The notes under the pieces: model-generated | Seen by the model: only the letters and a program-made list of their open reading frames with translations | What the model was told of the DNA's origin: nothing | The model's database searches: none | Made by a program: the position numbers and the translations under genes | From: a virus | IMG/VR virus record: IMGVR_UViG_3300035670_001127 | Span: 1 to 26,009 of that record | Direction: 5' to 3' (one strand) | Length of the DNA: 26,009 nt | Shown: piece after piece, positions 7,474 through 14,524 of the stretch | Numbering within the stretch: position 1 is the stretch's first letter | Layout: each line of letters begins with the position of its first letter

Positions 7474-8760
7474 ATGACTCGTCTAACCGACATTATTACG
7501 ATCAACATCACCCGCGAAACAGCGGCTGTGTCCCAAACAAACTTTAACGTGCCCCTGTTCATCGCTGCTCACACAGCATGGAAAGAGCGTGCTCGTGAAT
7601 ACACCTCTCTTGAGGCTGTAGCCGATGATTTCGCAACATCTTCTAGCGTCTATGTTGCTGCAACTAAGCTCTTTGGACAGCAAATCCGTCCTACTAAGAT
7701 CGTAGTTGGTCGTCGTCAAATCCCTTCTGCAACTGTGACAGTTTCGACTGTAACTGATGCAACTTCGTATGTTCTGACAATCAACGATGTTGATTTCACT
7801 TTCACCAGCGGTGTTGCAACTACTGCAATCCTGATTGCTGAAGGTCTGAAAGATACTTACGATGTATCTCCTATCACAGGCATCACTGTGACCGACAACC
7901 TTGACGGAACTCTGACAGTAGCTTCGACTATTGACTGGTCTATCAAAGTTGGTGCAGGAATGACCCTGACTACAACAGCACCTACCGAGTCTTGGACCGA
8001 CAGCCTAGAAGCTGTTCAAAGCGCCAACGATACTTGGTATGCTCTGACTGTAGAAGACCACACTGAAGCGACTATTCTGGCACTTGCTGGAGCAATCGAA
8101 GCTAAGAAGAAAATCTACGGAACTTCTAGCTCTGACGTTACTATCAAGAGCGGAAGCACTACTGACACATTCAGCAAACTCCAAGACCTTGGATATCAGC
8201 GTACCTTCGGTATCTGGTCTGCCAATGCCAACACTGAGTTCCCTGAGTGTGCTCTGATCGGATACCAGCTGCAAGAGCGTCCGGGTTCTAACACATGGGC
8301 CTACAAGTCTCTGAGCGGTGTCACTGTAAGCACCCTGTCTGACACAGAAGCTAGCAACATCAAACTGAAAAACGGAACTACCTACGAGAATGTTGGTGGC
8401 CTGAACGTAACTGTCGGAGCCAAGATGTTCGGTGGAGAGTGGATTGACGTTATGGTCTTCGTTGACTGGCTGGAAGCTCGCCTACGTGAGCGTATCTGGT
8501 TCCGTCTGGCTAACAGCAAGAAGATTCCTTACACCCAAGCCGGTGCAACTATTCTGGAAACAGAAGTACGTGCTCAGCTGCGTGAAGGTATCCGTGTTGG
8601 TGGTCTGGCTGACAGCCCAGCTCCTATCGTCAACGTCCCTGACGTTACAACGATTGCTCCGAACCTACGTGCTCAACGTATCTTCGACGGCATCGAGTTT
8701 GAAGCCCGCCTAGCCGGTGCTATTCACTTCGTGTCTATCGCTGGTCGCGTTACCGTCTAA
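7474..8760 (+). CDS. Contractile tail sheath protein (DUF3383 type)
   Basis: This 428-residue protein forms the contractile outer tail. The C-terminal half is diagnostic of DUF3383 sheaths: KMFGGEWIDVMVFVDWLEAR, RERIWFRLANSKKIPYTQAG, a conserved helix ILETEVRAQLREGIRVGGL, and an ending that returns to the core fold. The middle part (residues about 85-165) is a Thr-rich immunoglobulin-like insertion with TYVL/TLTVAST strands, common as a surface domain in this family. The ribosome site TTAGGAG lies seven bases upstream of the ATG. Codon bias is strong, like that of the capsid gene. A terminator hairpin follows the stop directly. This gene fixes the phage as contractile-tailed. Confidence 0.92.
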   Translation: MTRLTDIITINITRETAAVSQTNFNVPLFIAAHTAWKERAREYTSLEAVADDFATSSSVYVAATKLFGQQIRPTKIVVGRRQIPSATVTVSTVTDATSYVLTINDVDFTFTSGVATTAILIAEGLKDTYDVSPITGITVTDNLDGTLTVASTIDWSIKVGAGMTLTTTAPTESWTDSLEAVQSANDTWYALTVEDHTEATILALAGAIEAKKKIYGTSSSDVTIKSGSTTDTFSKLQDLGYQRTFGIWSANANTEFPECALIGYQLQERPGSNTWAYKSLSGVTVSTLSDTEASNIKLKNGTTYENVGGLNVTVGAKMFGGEWIDVMVFVDWLEARLRERIWFRLANSKKIPYTQAGATILETEVRAQLREGIRVGGLADSPAPIVNVPDVTTIAPNLRAQRIFDGIEFEARLAGAIHFVSIAGRVTV

Positions 8761-8764
8761 TCAT

Positions 8765-8785
8765 GGGGGCGTAAGCCCCCTTTCT
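8765..8785 (+). terminator. Intrinsic terminator after the sheath gene
   Basis: A perfect 6-bp stem GGGGGC/GCCCCC is closed by the tetraloop GTAA (GNRA class) and followed by TTTCT. The hairpin begins five bases after the sheath stop and lies just before the ribosome site AGAGGAA of the first tube gene. The short T-tract predicts partial rather than full termination. Confidence 0.78.
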
Positions 8786-8800
8786 AAGAGGAATCTTTAA

Positions 8801-9322
8801 ATGGCTTCTACAACTCGTCTAGCCACTTACGCTCCGAACGATGTAACCATTGTTGTTACTCAAGAGAGCACAGGTATGTCCCACATTATCGGTGGGTTTA
8901 GCGAAGATGCGATTGTAACGATTGATCGTAACGCAGATACATTCACACTGTATACTGGTGCAGACAACACTAACACTCGTATCTACAACGCAAACACTTC
9001 TGGCACAATCACTCTGTCTCTGCAGCAAACATCGGCATCTAACGATATCCTGATGGGACTGTACGAGCAAGACCGCACAAGCCGTAATGGCCTGTTCTCT
9101 ATCCGTGTGGTAGACAACAGCGGACGTTCTGGTTACTTCTCTGAAGAAGCCTACATCGGTGTTGTTCCGGGCTCTGCGTTTGCAAACTCTATGCAGACAC
9201 GCGATTGGGTTATCCACGCGCCGCTGCTTGACACATCCATTGGTGGAAACACTATTCTGTCTCCTGAAGACGCAGCGGCCCTTGGTCAGCTGGGTGTTCA
9301 AGTCGCAGATCGTTGGCTGTAA
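8801..9322 (+). CDS. Tail tube protein, copy 1 (DUF3277-like)
   Basis: This 173-residue protein is the best candidate for the main inner tail tube. It carries the DUF3277-type pattern: YAPNDVTIVV at the N-terminus, then DAIVTIDRNADTFTLYTGAD, TLSLQQTSASNDIL, an Asp-x-Ser-Gly turn, and FANSMQTRDWVIHA near the C-terminus. It directly follows the sheath, as is usual, and is itself followed by a terminator. Two further genes downstream share the same motifs at the same spacing, so the tube gene has been duplicated at least twice. Strong codon bias supports this copy being the most highly expressed of the three. The ribosome site is AGAGGAA, nine bases upstream. Confidence 0.88.
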   Translation: MASTTRLATYAPNDVTIVVTQESTGMSHIIGGFSEDAIVTIDRNADTFTLYTGADNTNTRIYNANTSGTITLSLQQTSASNDILMGLYEQDRTSRNGLFSIRVVDNSGRSGYFSEEAYIGVVPGSAFANSMQTRDWVIHAPLLDTSIGGNTILSPEDAAALGQLGVQVADRWL

Positions 9323-9326
9323 TTCG

Positions 9327-9358
9327 AAAAGGGGCGTATTCATTTACGCCCCTTTTTT
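9327..9358 (+). terminator. Intrinsic terminator after tube copy 1
   Basis: An 8-bp perfect stem GGGGCGTA/TACGCCCC (9331-9338 with 9345-9352) has loop TTCATT. It is extended outward by AAAA pairing with TTTT, and the run of six T forms both the outer stem and the T-tract. It starts about five bases after the tube stop. The A-run on the left arm would also give a T-tract on the opposite strand. Confidence 0.9.
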
Positions 9359-9375
9359 CGTATGGAGGATTTTAA

Positions 9376-9882
9376 ATGGCACTATACACATATTCACCAA
9401 CTGACGTAATCGTCTCCTTGTCTGGGCTGCACACAGTTACTGGATATGTGGACGGTACATTCGTTAAAATCGTCAAGAACATGCGTCCCTTTGAACAGCA
9501 AAGAGCTATGGACGGGACTCGTGAAAGACTCTATCACGATGACGATGGATACAGAGTTGAACTGACGTTGGCTCAAAGTAGCCCAACAAACAACATTCTC
9601 TCTGTATTGCACAACATCGACGTTGTGACTCGCATGATGAAGTTCCCGATGATGATCAAAGATACTCGCGGACAAACAAGCTTCTTCAGTGCGACAACAT
9701 GGATTGAAGGCATTCCAGATGTTACCTTCTCTAATGGCATGGAAACCCGTACTTGGGTGTTCGGATGTGCCGAGGCTGCCCTGACTATCGGTGGCAACGG
9801 AGAGACTTCTGGTGTCGAGGATGCGCTGCTGCTTGGCTCTAGCGTACTTCCTACACTGAAACAATTCGGCTTGCTGGGGTGA
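9376..9882 (+). CDS. Tail tube-like protein, paralogue 2
   Basis: This 168-residue protein shares the tube motif set with the gene before it: YSPTDVIVSL near the start, LAQSSPTNNIL in the middle, DTRGQTSFF and FSNGMETRTWVF near the end. Identity outside these motifs is low, so the duplication is old. The role could be a tube-initiator ring, a tail-tip adaptor or a tube variant used near the neck or baseplate; sequence alone does not decide. The start ATG has GGAGG at 9364-9368, seven bases upstream. It lies after a strong terminator, so its transcript level should be lower than that of copy 1, which fits a low-copy ring rather than a main tube. Three bases separate its stop from the next ATG. 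Confidence 0.72.
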   Translation: MALYTYSPTDVIVSLSGLHTVTGYVDGTFVKIVKNMRPFEQQRAMDGTRERLYHDDDGYRVELTLAQSSPTNNILSVLHNIDVVTRMMKFPMMIKDTRGQTSFFSATTWIEGIPDVTFSNGMETRTWVFGCAEAALTIGGNGETSGVEDALLLGSSVLPTLKQFGLLG

Positions 9883-9885
9883 TCT

Positions 9886-10440
9886 ATGGCAGTATTGACA
9901 TATTCGCCTTCTGATGTTAAAATCGTTATCTCTGGTTATACACTGACCGGAGTAAACTCTGTCACCCTTTCGTGGAACACAGCCACCTTCACAATTCGAA
10001 GAGGCATCCGTGGAAACCACACTCGCGTATTCAACCGCGACCTCAGCGCAACGCTGAACATCGAGGTTCTACAAACCTCTGTAACGAATGATGTTCTGTT
10101 CCAGATTCTCGCACAAGACCGTACAAAGAAAACAGCTCGTATCGACCTTGTGTTCGCAGACGTATCTGGGCGTAGCTTGCTGCAGAGCCAAGAAGCTTAC
10201 GTATCTACTCTCCCTGAAATTGCCTACTCTAACGGGTTCAACACTCGTATGTGGACTATCGAAATCCTCAACGTAACTGATGGGGCTATCACAGGGGCTG
10301 GTGCTCAATCTTCTGATCTGCTGTCTAGCACATTCGGAACTGACCTTCTCAACAACATTACTGGTCTTGCAACAGATGCTGTCGATGCAGTTGGAGGCTT
10401 GGCTTCTGACGCAGCTGACGCTGTTGGCGGACTATTCTAA
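9886..10440 (+). CDS. Tail tube-like protein, paralogue 3, with Gly-Ala repeat tail
   Basis: This 184-residue protein is a third member of the local tube family: YSPSDVKIVI, LQTSVTNDVLFQIL, DVSGRSLLQSQEAYV and YSNGFNTRMWTIE occur in the same order as in copies 1 and 2. It is closer to copy 1 in the middle segment (LxQDRT follows the QTS motif in both) than to copy 2. The C-terminal 35 residues are unusual. They contain an 11-residue direct repeat, ATDAVDAVGGL then ASDAADAVGGL, ending in Phe, a small amphipathic or glycine-zipper-like tail absent from the other two. The gene follows copy 2 after three bases and is likely co-translated. Function as a minor ring or tube-tip component is inference. 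Confidence 0.7.
   Translation: MAVLTYSPSDVKIVISGYTLTGVNSVTLSWNTATFTIRRGIRGNHTRVFNRDLSATLNIEVLQTSVTNDVLFQILAQDRTKKTARIDLVFADVSGRSLLQSQEAYVSTLPEIAYSNGFNTRMWTIEILNVTDGAITGAGAQSSDLLSSTFGTDLLNNITGLATDAVDAVGGLASDAADAVGGLF
10369..10437 (+). repeat. Two-copy 11-residue repeat in tube paralogue 3
   Basis: The C-terminus encodes two adjacent copies of A-[TS]-D-A-[VA]-D-A-V-G-G-L (33 bp each) and a final Phe. The two DNA copies have diverged at many third positions (GATGCTGTCGATGC against GACGCAGCTGACGC), so the repeat is maintained at the protein level. Confidence 0.75.
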
Positions 10441-10450
10441 GGAGTGAAAT

Positions 10451-10813
10451 ATGATTTCTCAAAAAACAGTAACAATCAAAGATGACGTGTACATGATCAC
10501 TCAGCTTCCGGCTAGCAAAGGTATTCGCGTACTGAAGCAGCTTGGTAAGCTGATCGGTCCAGCACTTCCGTCTTACCGTGAAGCAGGACTGAGCGGTGCT
10601 ATCGGCGCTCTGTTCGATAACATCGACTCTGTTGATGTTGAATCGCTAATCCGTGAACTGGCGACTAGCGCCACCAAGGGAAGCGTAGCGATCAACTACG
10701 ATATGGAGTTCGCTGGCGAATATGACAAGCTCTTCATGCTTGTGCAGGAAGTTGTTGAATTCAACTTCGGATCGGTTTTTACGATGCTCGGTTCCGAAGA
10801 GACTCTGCCGTAA
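10451..10813 (+). CDS. Tail assembly chaperone, short form (gpG-like)
   Basis: This 120-residue protein lies directly before the tape measure gene, where phages encode the chaperone that coats the tape measure during tail assembly. It opens with the pattern of small phage tail chaperones (KTVTIKDDVYMITQLPASKG) and continues as a helical domain, with no catalytic or membrane features. The ribosome site AAGGAG is four bases or so before the ATG. The zero-frame product ends at TAA 10811-10813. The sequence just before that stop contains a slippery GGTTTTT run, after which the -1 frame is open for 257 more bases, giving a longer G-T-type fusion. The short form is expected to be in excess. Confidence 0.78.
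   Translation: MISQKTVTIKDDVYMITQLPASKGIRVLKQLGKLIGPALPSYREAGLSGAIGALFDNIDSVDVESLIRELATSATKGSVAINYDMEFAGEYDKLFMLVQEVVEFNFGSVFTMLGSEETLP
10774..10780 (+). promoter_or_regulatory. Probable -1 ribosomal frameshift site
   Basis: Zero-frame codons read TCG GTT TTT ACG. The TTT codon at 10778-10780 can slip back by one base onto TTT, after which the -1 frame reads TAC GAT GCT. The -1 frame is closed by TGA at 10756-10758 and the zero frame by TAA at 10811-10813, so the shift must fall in a 50-base window, and this T-run is the only good slippery tract in it. The heptamer G GTT TTT is not the canonical XXXYYYZ, which lowers certainty. Confidence 0.6.
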
Positions 10814-11070
10814 GTCAACCAGCCTCGGGATCGGGCTCTATTGTAGCGCCGGTTGACCCAAAGACTCAACGCCTGCAAAAAGAGTTCTCGCAAGACTTCG
10901 ACTTGTTTCTGGTAGTCACCAGCGAGTTGAAGCTTGCAACTCTTCACGAACTTCAGACTATCTACAACACACAAGATTTCTACGATCTGCTAGAGATTAT
11001 CGAAGTTGACCGAGAACTTCGTGCGATTGCAGAAGCTAGAGCTAAAATGGAACAGGCCAATAACCACTGA
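10780..11070 (+). CDS. Frameshifted extension of tail assembly chaperone (gpGT-like T domain)
   Basis: This -1 frame encodes about 96 residues to TGA at 11068-11070. It starts with a Pro/Ser/Gly-rich linker (SQPASGSGSIVAPVDP) and then a helical acidic domain, EFSQDFDLFLVVTSELKLAT through EIIEVDRELRAIAEARAKME. No ATG, GTG or TTG with a ribosome site precedes the domain, so it is most likely made only as the C-terminal part of a roughly 206-residue fusion with the chaperone at 10451. This matches the lambda G/GT arrangement, in which the T domain bridges the tape measure and tube protein. The stop lies eight bases before the tape measure ATG. It fills what would otherwise be an unexplained 260-base gap. 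Confidence 0.72.
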   Translation, partial: YDARFRRDSAVSQPASGSGSIVAPVDPKTQRLQKEFSQDFDLFLVVTSELKLATLHELQTIYNTQDFYDLLEIIEVDRELRAIAEARAKMEQANNH

Positions 11071-11078
11071 GGTATGTG

Positions 11079-13385
11079 ATGGCAGGTGAAAAAACTATTG
11101 CTACGTTGGTCGGTAAACTTCGCTTTGAAGCTGATAACCGCCCACTAAAAACTTTCGAAGCAAACCTCGACAGAGTGTTTAAGAAAGTTGACAGCCTAAG
11201 TCAACTTGCCGGAAAGAAAATCATGCTGAAGGTTGGGCTTGATACCAAGTCTCTGGCTGACAATCTGCAAGTTGCAAGAAATGCAAAGCTGGTATTGAAG
11301 AATGTTGGGGTTTCGAATGAAGCCCTGACAGCCACAGTGAATAAAATCTCTGAGAAGCTTTCGACTGCCAGAATCAAAATTGAAGATGTGAAAATTCCAA
11401 TCGCATCTCTCAATGCCCAAAAGAAACTAATGCGTAGCCTGCTTGAGTCTACCACTATCGACCTACCAGTTGATGTGAAGTTGAAAAAAGCTGACGCCGC
11501 TCTGCGTGCTTGGAAAAAGCGCACAGAAGAGAAATTCAAGTTGTACTTGTCTGCGGACATCTCGAAGCACAAGTTCTACCAGAACGTCAAAGCTTCCGTG
11601 GAGTACGTGACAGGCAAGATCGGTACAATGCGCTTTGAGCCTAAGATTCAACTGAAGGTTGACCGTGCAGCTCTCCGCACAGAAATCAACACCGTACTGA
11701 AAGAGATTGAGCGACAAGCCAAGATCAAAATCCAGCTGACAGGAAACCTTGGAGGCGGTGGTGGCGGTGAAGGTGGCGCAGGAGGCCGCGTAGGAATGCG
11801 TCAGCACGCCCTTACTGGTGGGGTCGCTGGGGCAGCAGCCTCGTGGGGTAGAGGCTTCGTGCCGGGCCTTGGAGGGGCCTTTGCGGTGTCTCAACTGAAC
11901 CGCATCAACCAAGAGCTTCAAGCTCAGCAGTTGGCTATGACAGCTGTAATGGGAAGCCCGGAGGCTGGCAAGGAACAACAAGCTTGGTTCAGCAACCTAG
12001 CACAACAACTTGGTCTGCATGAACGTGCGACTATGCCGTCTTACACCAAGATGCTTGCATCTGGTCTGACCTCTGGATTCCAGACAGAAGAAGTTCAAAA
12101 CATCTTCACTGGTATCTCCTCTTATGGCCGTACAATGGGTCTTGACTCTGAAGCGATGAAGGGCACCATGCGTGCTGTCGAGCAGATGATGAACAAAGGC
12201 CAGATCATGTCCGAAGAACTTAAAGGCCAGTTGGCCGAACGTGCTCCGGGTGTAATCTCTGCTATGGCTGAAGCTGCCGGATTTGGTACAGACTCTGACG
12301 CTGCTGCCAAACTCTTCAAAGCGATGGAGAATGGTGAAGTAAAATCCAAGGATGTTCTGGAGAAGTTCTCTGCCATCTTGCTCGAAAGAGCTAAGCAGGG
12401 CGGTGCTCTTGAGAAGGCGATGAAGTCTACTGCTGCCGAGCAACAGAGATTCAACACAGCCTTCGACAAGACAGTTGTTGCATTCTCTGAGGGTGGCTTC
12501 GATAAAGCCATTGCTCGCTTCTTCAGAGAGATGACTGAGAACATGATGAAGAGCACAGGGGCTGCCAAGGGGTTGGGAGAAGCTTTCAACATCCTGATGC
12601 AACCTGTGTATGCCGTTATTCGTTTGTTCGGTGATCTTGGAAAGGCGACAGGTATTGTTGCTGAGAGATTGGGAGTTTCCCAAGGTAAGATCATGGCGTT
12701 TGGTGCTGCGGCACTATTCAACCTGACTCCACTCGGACGAATGGTAACGCTAATCTCCAGTCTAGCACTGGCGGTTGAAGACTTCGTAACCTACCTAGAA
12801 GGTGGTGAGAGCAAGTTCGGTAAGTGGTTTGAGTCGCTATCTCCTGATAAGCAAGAAAGACTCGAAGCTTTCGGAAGTGCTATGGCCAAATTGGCTGAGA
12901 ACGTCTTCAAGTTGGCTGACCTATCTCTTGAAGGTCTGAAGGGTTTGATCGATCTGATGGATAGTTCTGGTTTCGGTTGGGACGCTGTTGATCGTATTAC
13001 CAAGCTGGCCGAGGCATTCAACAAACTGGCTGACGCTATCTTCAAGCTGCGTAATGGTGATGCGTCCGGTATGAAGGACATTGCATCTCCTAACAACATG
13101 CTGGAGACACTTGGTACAGTTAACCCACTGGCTGGCGCCATCAACTTCTTCAAAGATGATTTTGCAGAAAGGTTGAACAAACCAACTACGCCGGAAGCTA
13201 TTGCACAAGACAAGGCACTTGCTGGTAAATCCATGATCCCAATGACCAATCAACAAACTATTCAACGAGTAGAGATTAGTGTCGATGGGTCTAAGAGCCC
13301 AGAGGAGACTGCTGGAGTTATCAAGAAAGCTCTGGATGATCTTATGCAGAAAACGAAAACCAACCTTGTAGAGGTTCGCAAATGA
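11079..13385 (+). CDS. Tail tape measure protein
   Basis: This 768-residue protein sets tail length and is ejected with the DNA. A GTG at 11076 precedes the ATG at 11079; GAGG at 11069-11072 is spaced for the ATG. Residues 1-210 are Lys-rich and partly repetitive. Residues about 222-238 form a Gly-rich hinge (GGGGGGEGGAGG). Residues about 245-450 resemble the tape_meas_nterm domain, with helices such as QLNRINQELQAQQLAMTAVM, MGLDSEAMKGTMRAVEQMMN and IMSEELKGQLAERAPGVISA. A hydrophobic stretch lies near residues 543-568 (LTPLGRMVTLISSLALAV) and could insert into a membrane. Length is short for a myovirus; at the usual 1.5 angstroms per residue it implies a tail of roughly 115 nm. Its 3' end overlaps the next gene by four bases (ATGA). 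Confidence 0.9.
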   Translation: MAGEKTIATLVGKLRFEADNRPLKTFEANLDRVFKKVDSLSQLAGKKIMLKVGLDTKSLADNLQVARNAKLVLKNVGVSNEALTATVNKISEKLSTARIKIEDVKIPIASLNAQKKLMRSLLESTTIDLPVDVKLKKADAALRAWKKRTEEKFKLYLSADISKHKFYQNVKASVEYVTGKIGTMRFEPKIQLKVDRAALRTEINTVLKEIERQAKIKIQLTGNLGGGGGGEGGAGGRVGMRQHALTGGVAGAAASWGRGFVPGLGGAFAVSQLNRINQELQAQQLAMTAVMGSPEAGKEQQAWFSNLAQQLGLHERATMPSYTKMLASGLTSGFQTEEVQNIFTGISSYGRTMGLDSEAMKGTMRAVEQMMNKGQIMSEELKGQLAERAPGVISAMAEAAGFGTDSDAAAKLFKAMENGEVKSKDVLEKFSAILLERAKQGGALEKAMKSTAAEQQRFNTAFDKTVVAFSEGGFDKAIARFFREMTENMMKSTGAAKGLGEAFNILMQPVYAVIRLFGDLGKATGIVAERLGVSQGKIMAFGAAALFNLTPLGRMVTLISSLALAVEDFVTYLEGGESKFGKWFESLSPDKQERLEAFGSAMAKLAENVFKLADLSLEGLKGLIDLMDSSGFGWDAVDRITKLAEAFNKLADAIFKLRNGDASGMKDIASPNNMLETLGTVNPLAGAINFFKDDFAERLNKPTTPEAIAQDKALAGKSMIPMTNQQTIQRVEISVDGSKSPEETAGVIKKALDDLMQKTKTNLVEVRK

Positions 13386-14182
13386 CAATCGCTATCAAAA
13401 GAGATAATGGAGATTTGCTGTGGTTTGATGCCGTCCTATCTATTGGACGGCAGTTCTCCGGTACAGTCTCTAAGCACCCTCTTGAGACTGGTGCTGTCGT
13501 AACCGACCACACTACAATCGACAACGAAGTGATCAACATGAGCGGCGTCCTTTCGGATGCCGACTTCAACCTTCGCCGTCCACTGATTGATGCACAACAA
13601 GCAACTGAGTTCGGACTGACAAATAAGCAGTTCGTGAACAACACTCCAGTAACTTACGATGACGCATCTGGTGACTCTGTATACCAGAACATCATGATCA
13701 CAGACAACGCTGGGATCACTTCCTTCCTTCCAGAATCTATCGGGCAGTTCTTCGGAACACAAGCTCCGACAGTCGAAGTTGGAGAGAGATTCCTAGCGAA
13801 GCCTGCACTAGCTGTTCAGGCAGACCTGATTGCAATGTTCAACAACCGAGAGCAGTTCACTTTGCTGGACTTCATCGGAGAGACGATCAGTGCAGCTTAC
13901 ACAAACTGTGTCATGACTTCGCTAAGCTTCTCGGAAGATGCAGACAGCGGTGATGCTGTGTATCCGGTTATGACTATTGAGAGAGTCAAGTATGCCACTT
14001 CTACTTCGGTGCGTATCAAGACTCGTGTTGCTGAATCTGTGTCTAAGAAGGCTGCAACACAGCAGAACAAAGGTAAGCAAGCTGCAGCCGGAGGTACAAC
14101 TTCTGATGCAACTCTTAACCAAGATGAACCACAAAAGAACTCTGAAAAAACTAGAGTAAGTGTTCTAGCTGGAGGTCTGTAA
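13382..14182 (+). CDS. Dit-like / distal baseplate protein
   Basis: This 266-residue protein probably forms the ring joining tube and baseplate. The N-terminal domain has the Dit-like pattern found after tape measures in contractile phages: LLWFDAVLSIGRQFSGTVSK, then HPLETGAVVTDHTTIDNEVI and INMSGVLSDADFNL. The middle holds a second beta-rich part (QFTLLDFIGETISAAYTNCV, SLSFSEDADSGDAVYPVMTI). The last 50 residues are Lys/Ala/Gln-rich and probably disordered. The start overlaps the tape measure stop (ATGA) with GAGG at 13371-13374 upstream, and the stop overlaps the next start (TAATG). The family call is good from order and pattern. Confidence 0.78.
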   Translation: MTIAIKRDNGDLLWFDAVLSIGRQFSGTVSKHPLETGAVVTDHTTIDNEVINMSGVLSDADFNLRRPLIDAQQATEFGLTNKQFVNNTPVTYDDASGDSVYQNIMITDNAGITSFLPESIGQFFGTQAPTVEVGERFLAKPALAVQADLIAMFNNREQFTLLDFIGETISAAYTNCVMTSLSFSEDADSGDAVYPVMTIERVKYATSTSVRIKTRVAESVSKKAATQQNKGKQAAAGGTTSDATLNQDEPQKNSEKTRVSVLAGGL

Positions 14183-14523
14183 TGGCAACTTATTCTGTAA
14201 CAGAAGTTCCACTATATCAGGATACTTACTACAGATACACGCTTAACTTGGAGGGTATTCAACGTACCCTCAACTTTTACTGGAATGAAAGAGATGGTGG
14301 CTGGCACTTCGATTTGAAAAATATCGATGGCACTCCAGTTATCCTCGGACAGAAGTTGGTAGCACAGTACCCAATTCTCGTTGATTATAGATTGACGAGT
14401 AAGAGTTTGTCCGGGTACATGATGCTAGTTCCAAACAACATTGAAACCCGAGTTGATCCGCTAGACTCCTCTGTCATTCCTCAATTCTTCAAACTCTACT
14501 ACATTTACGAGGTAATTGAGTAA
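14182..14523 (+). CDS. Baseplate plug protein (cyanophage Pam3 gp18-like)
   Basis: This 113-residue beta-rich protein matches the small plug of simple contractile baseplates. The pattern is MATYSVTEVPLYQDTYYRYT, then a strand-turn-strand NFYWNERDGGWHFDLKN with its conserved Trp and Asn-Glu-Arg, GTPVILGQKLV, and a closing strand FFKLYYIYEV. In Pam3-type tails this protein lies between Dit and hub genes, as here. The start overlaps the previous stop by one base, with GGAGG at 14172-14176 upstream. The next gene follows with at most one base of gap or a short overlap, depending on its start. Confidence 0.72.
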   Translation: MATYSVTEVPLYQDTYYRYTLNLEGIQRTLNFYWNERDGGWHFDLKNIDGTPVILGQKLVAQYPILVDYRLTSKSLSGYMMLVPNNIETRVDPLDSSVIPQFFKLYYIYEVIE

Positions 14524-14524
14524 T

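Noticed and set aside
9394-10020. A 208-codon minus-strand frame across tube paralogues 2 and 3
   Set aside because: It crosses two well-supported plus-strand genes, lacks a ribosome site and shows no family pattern.
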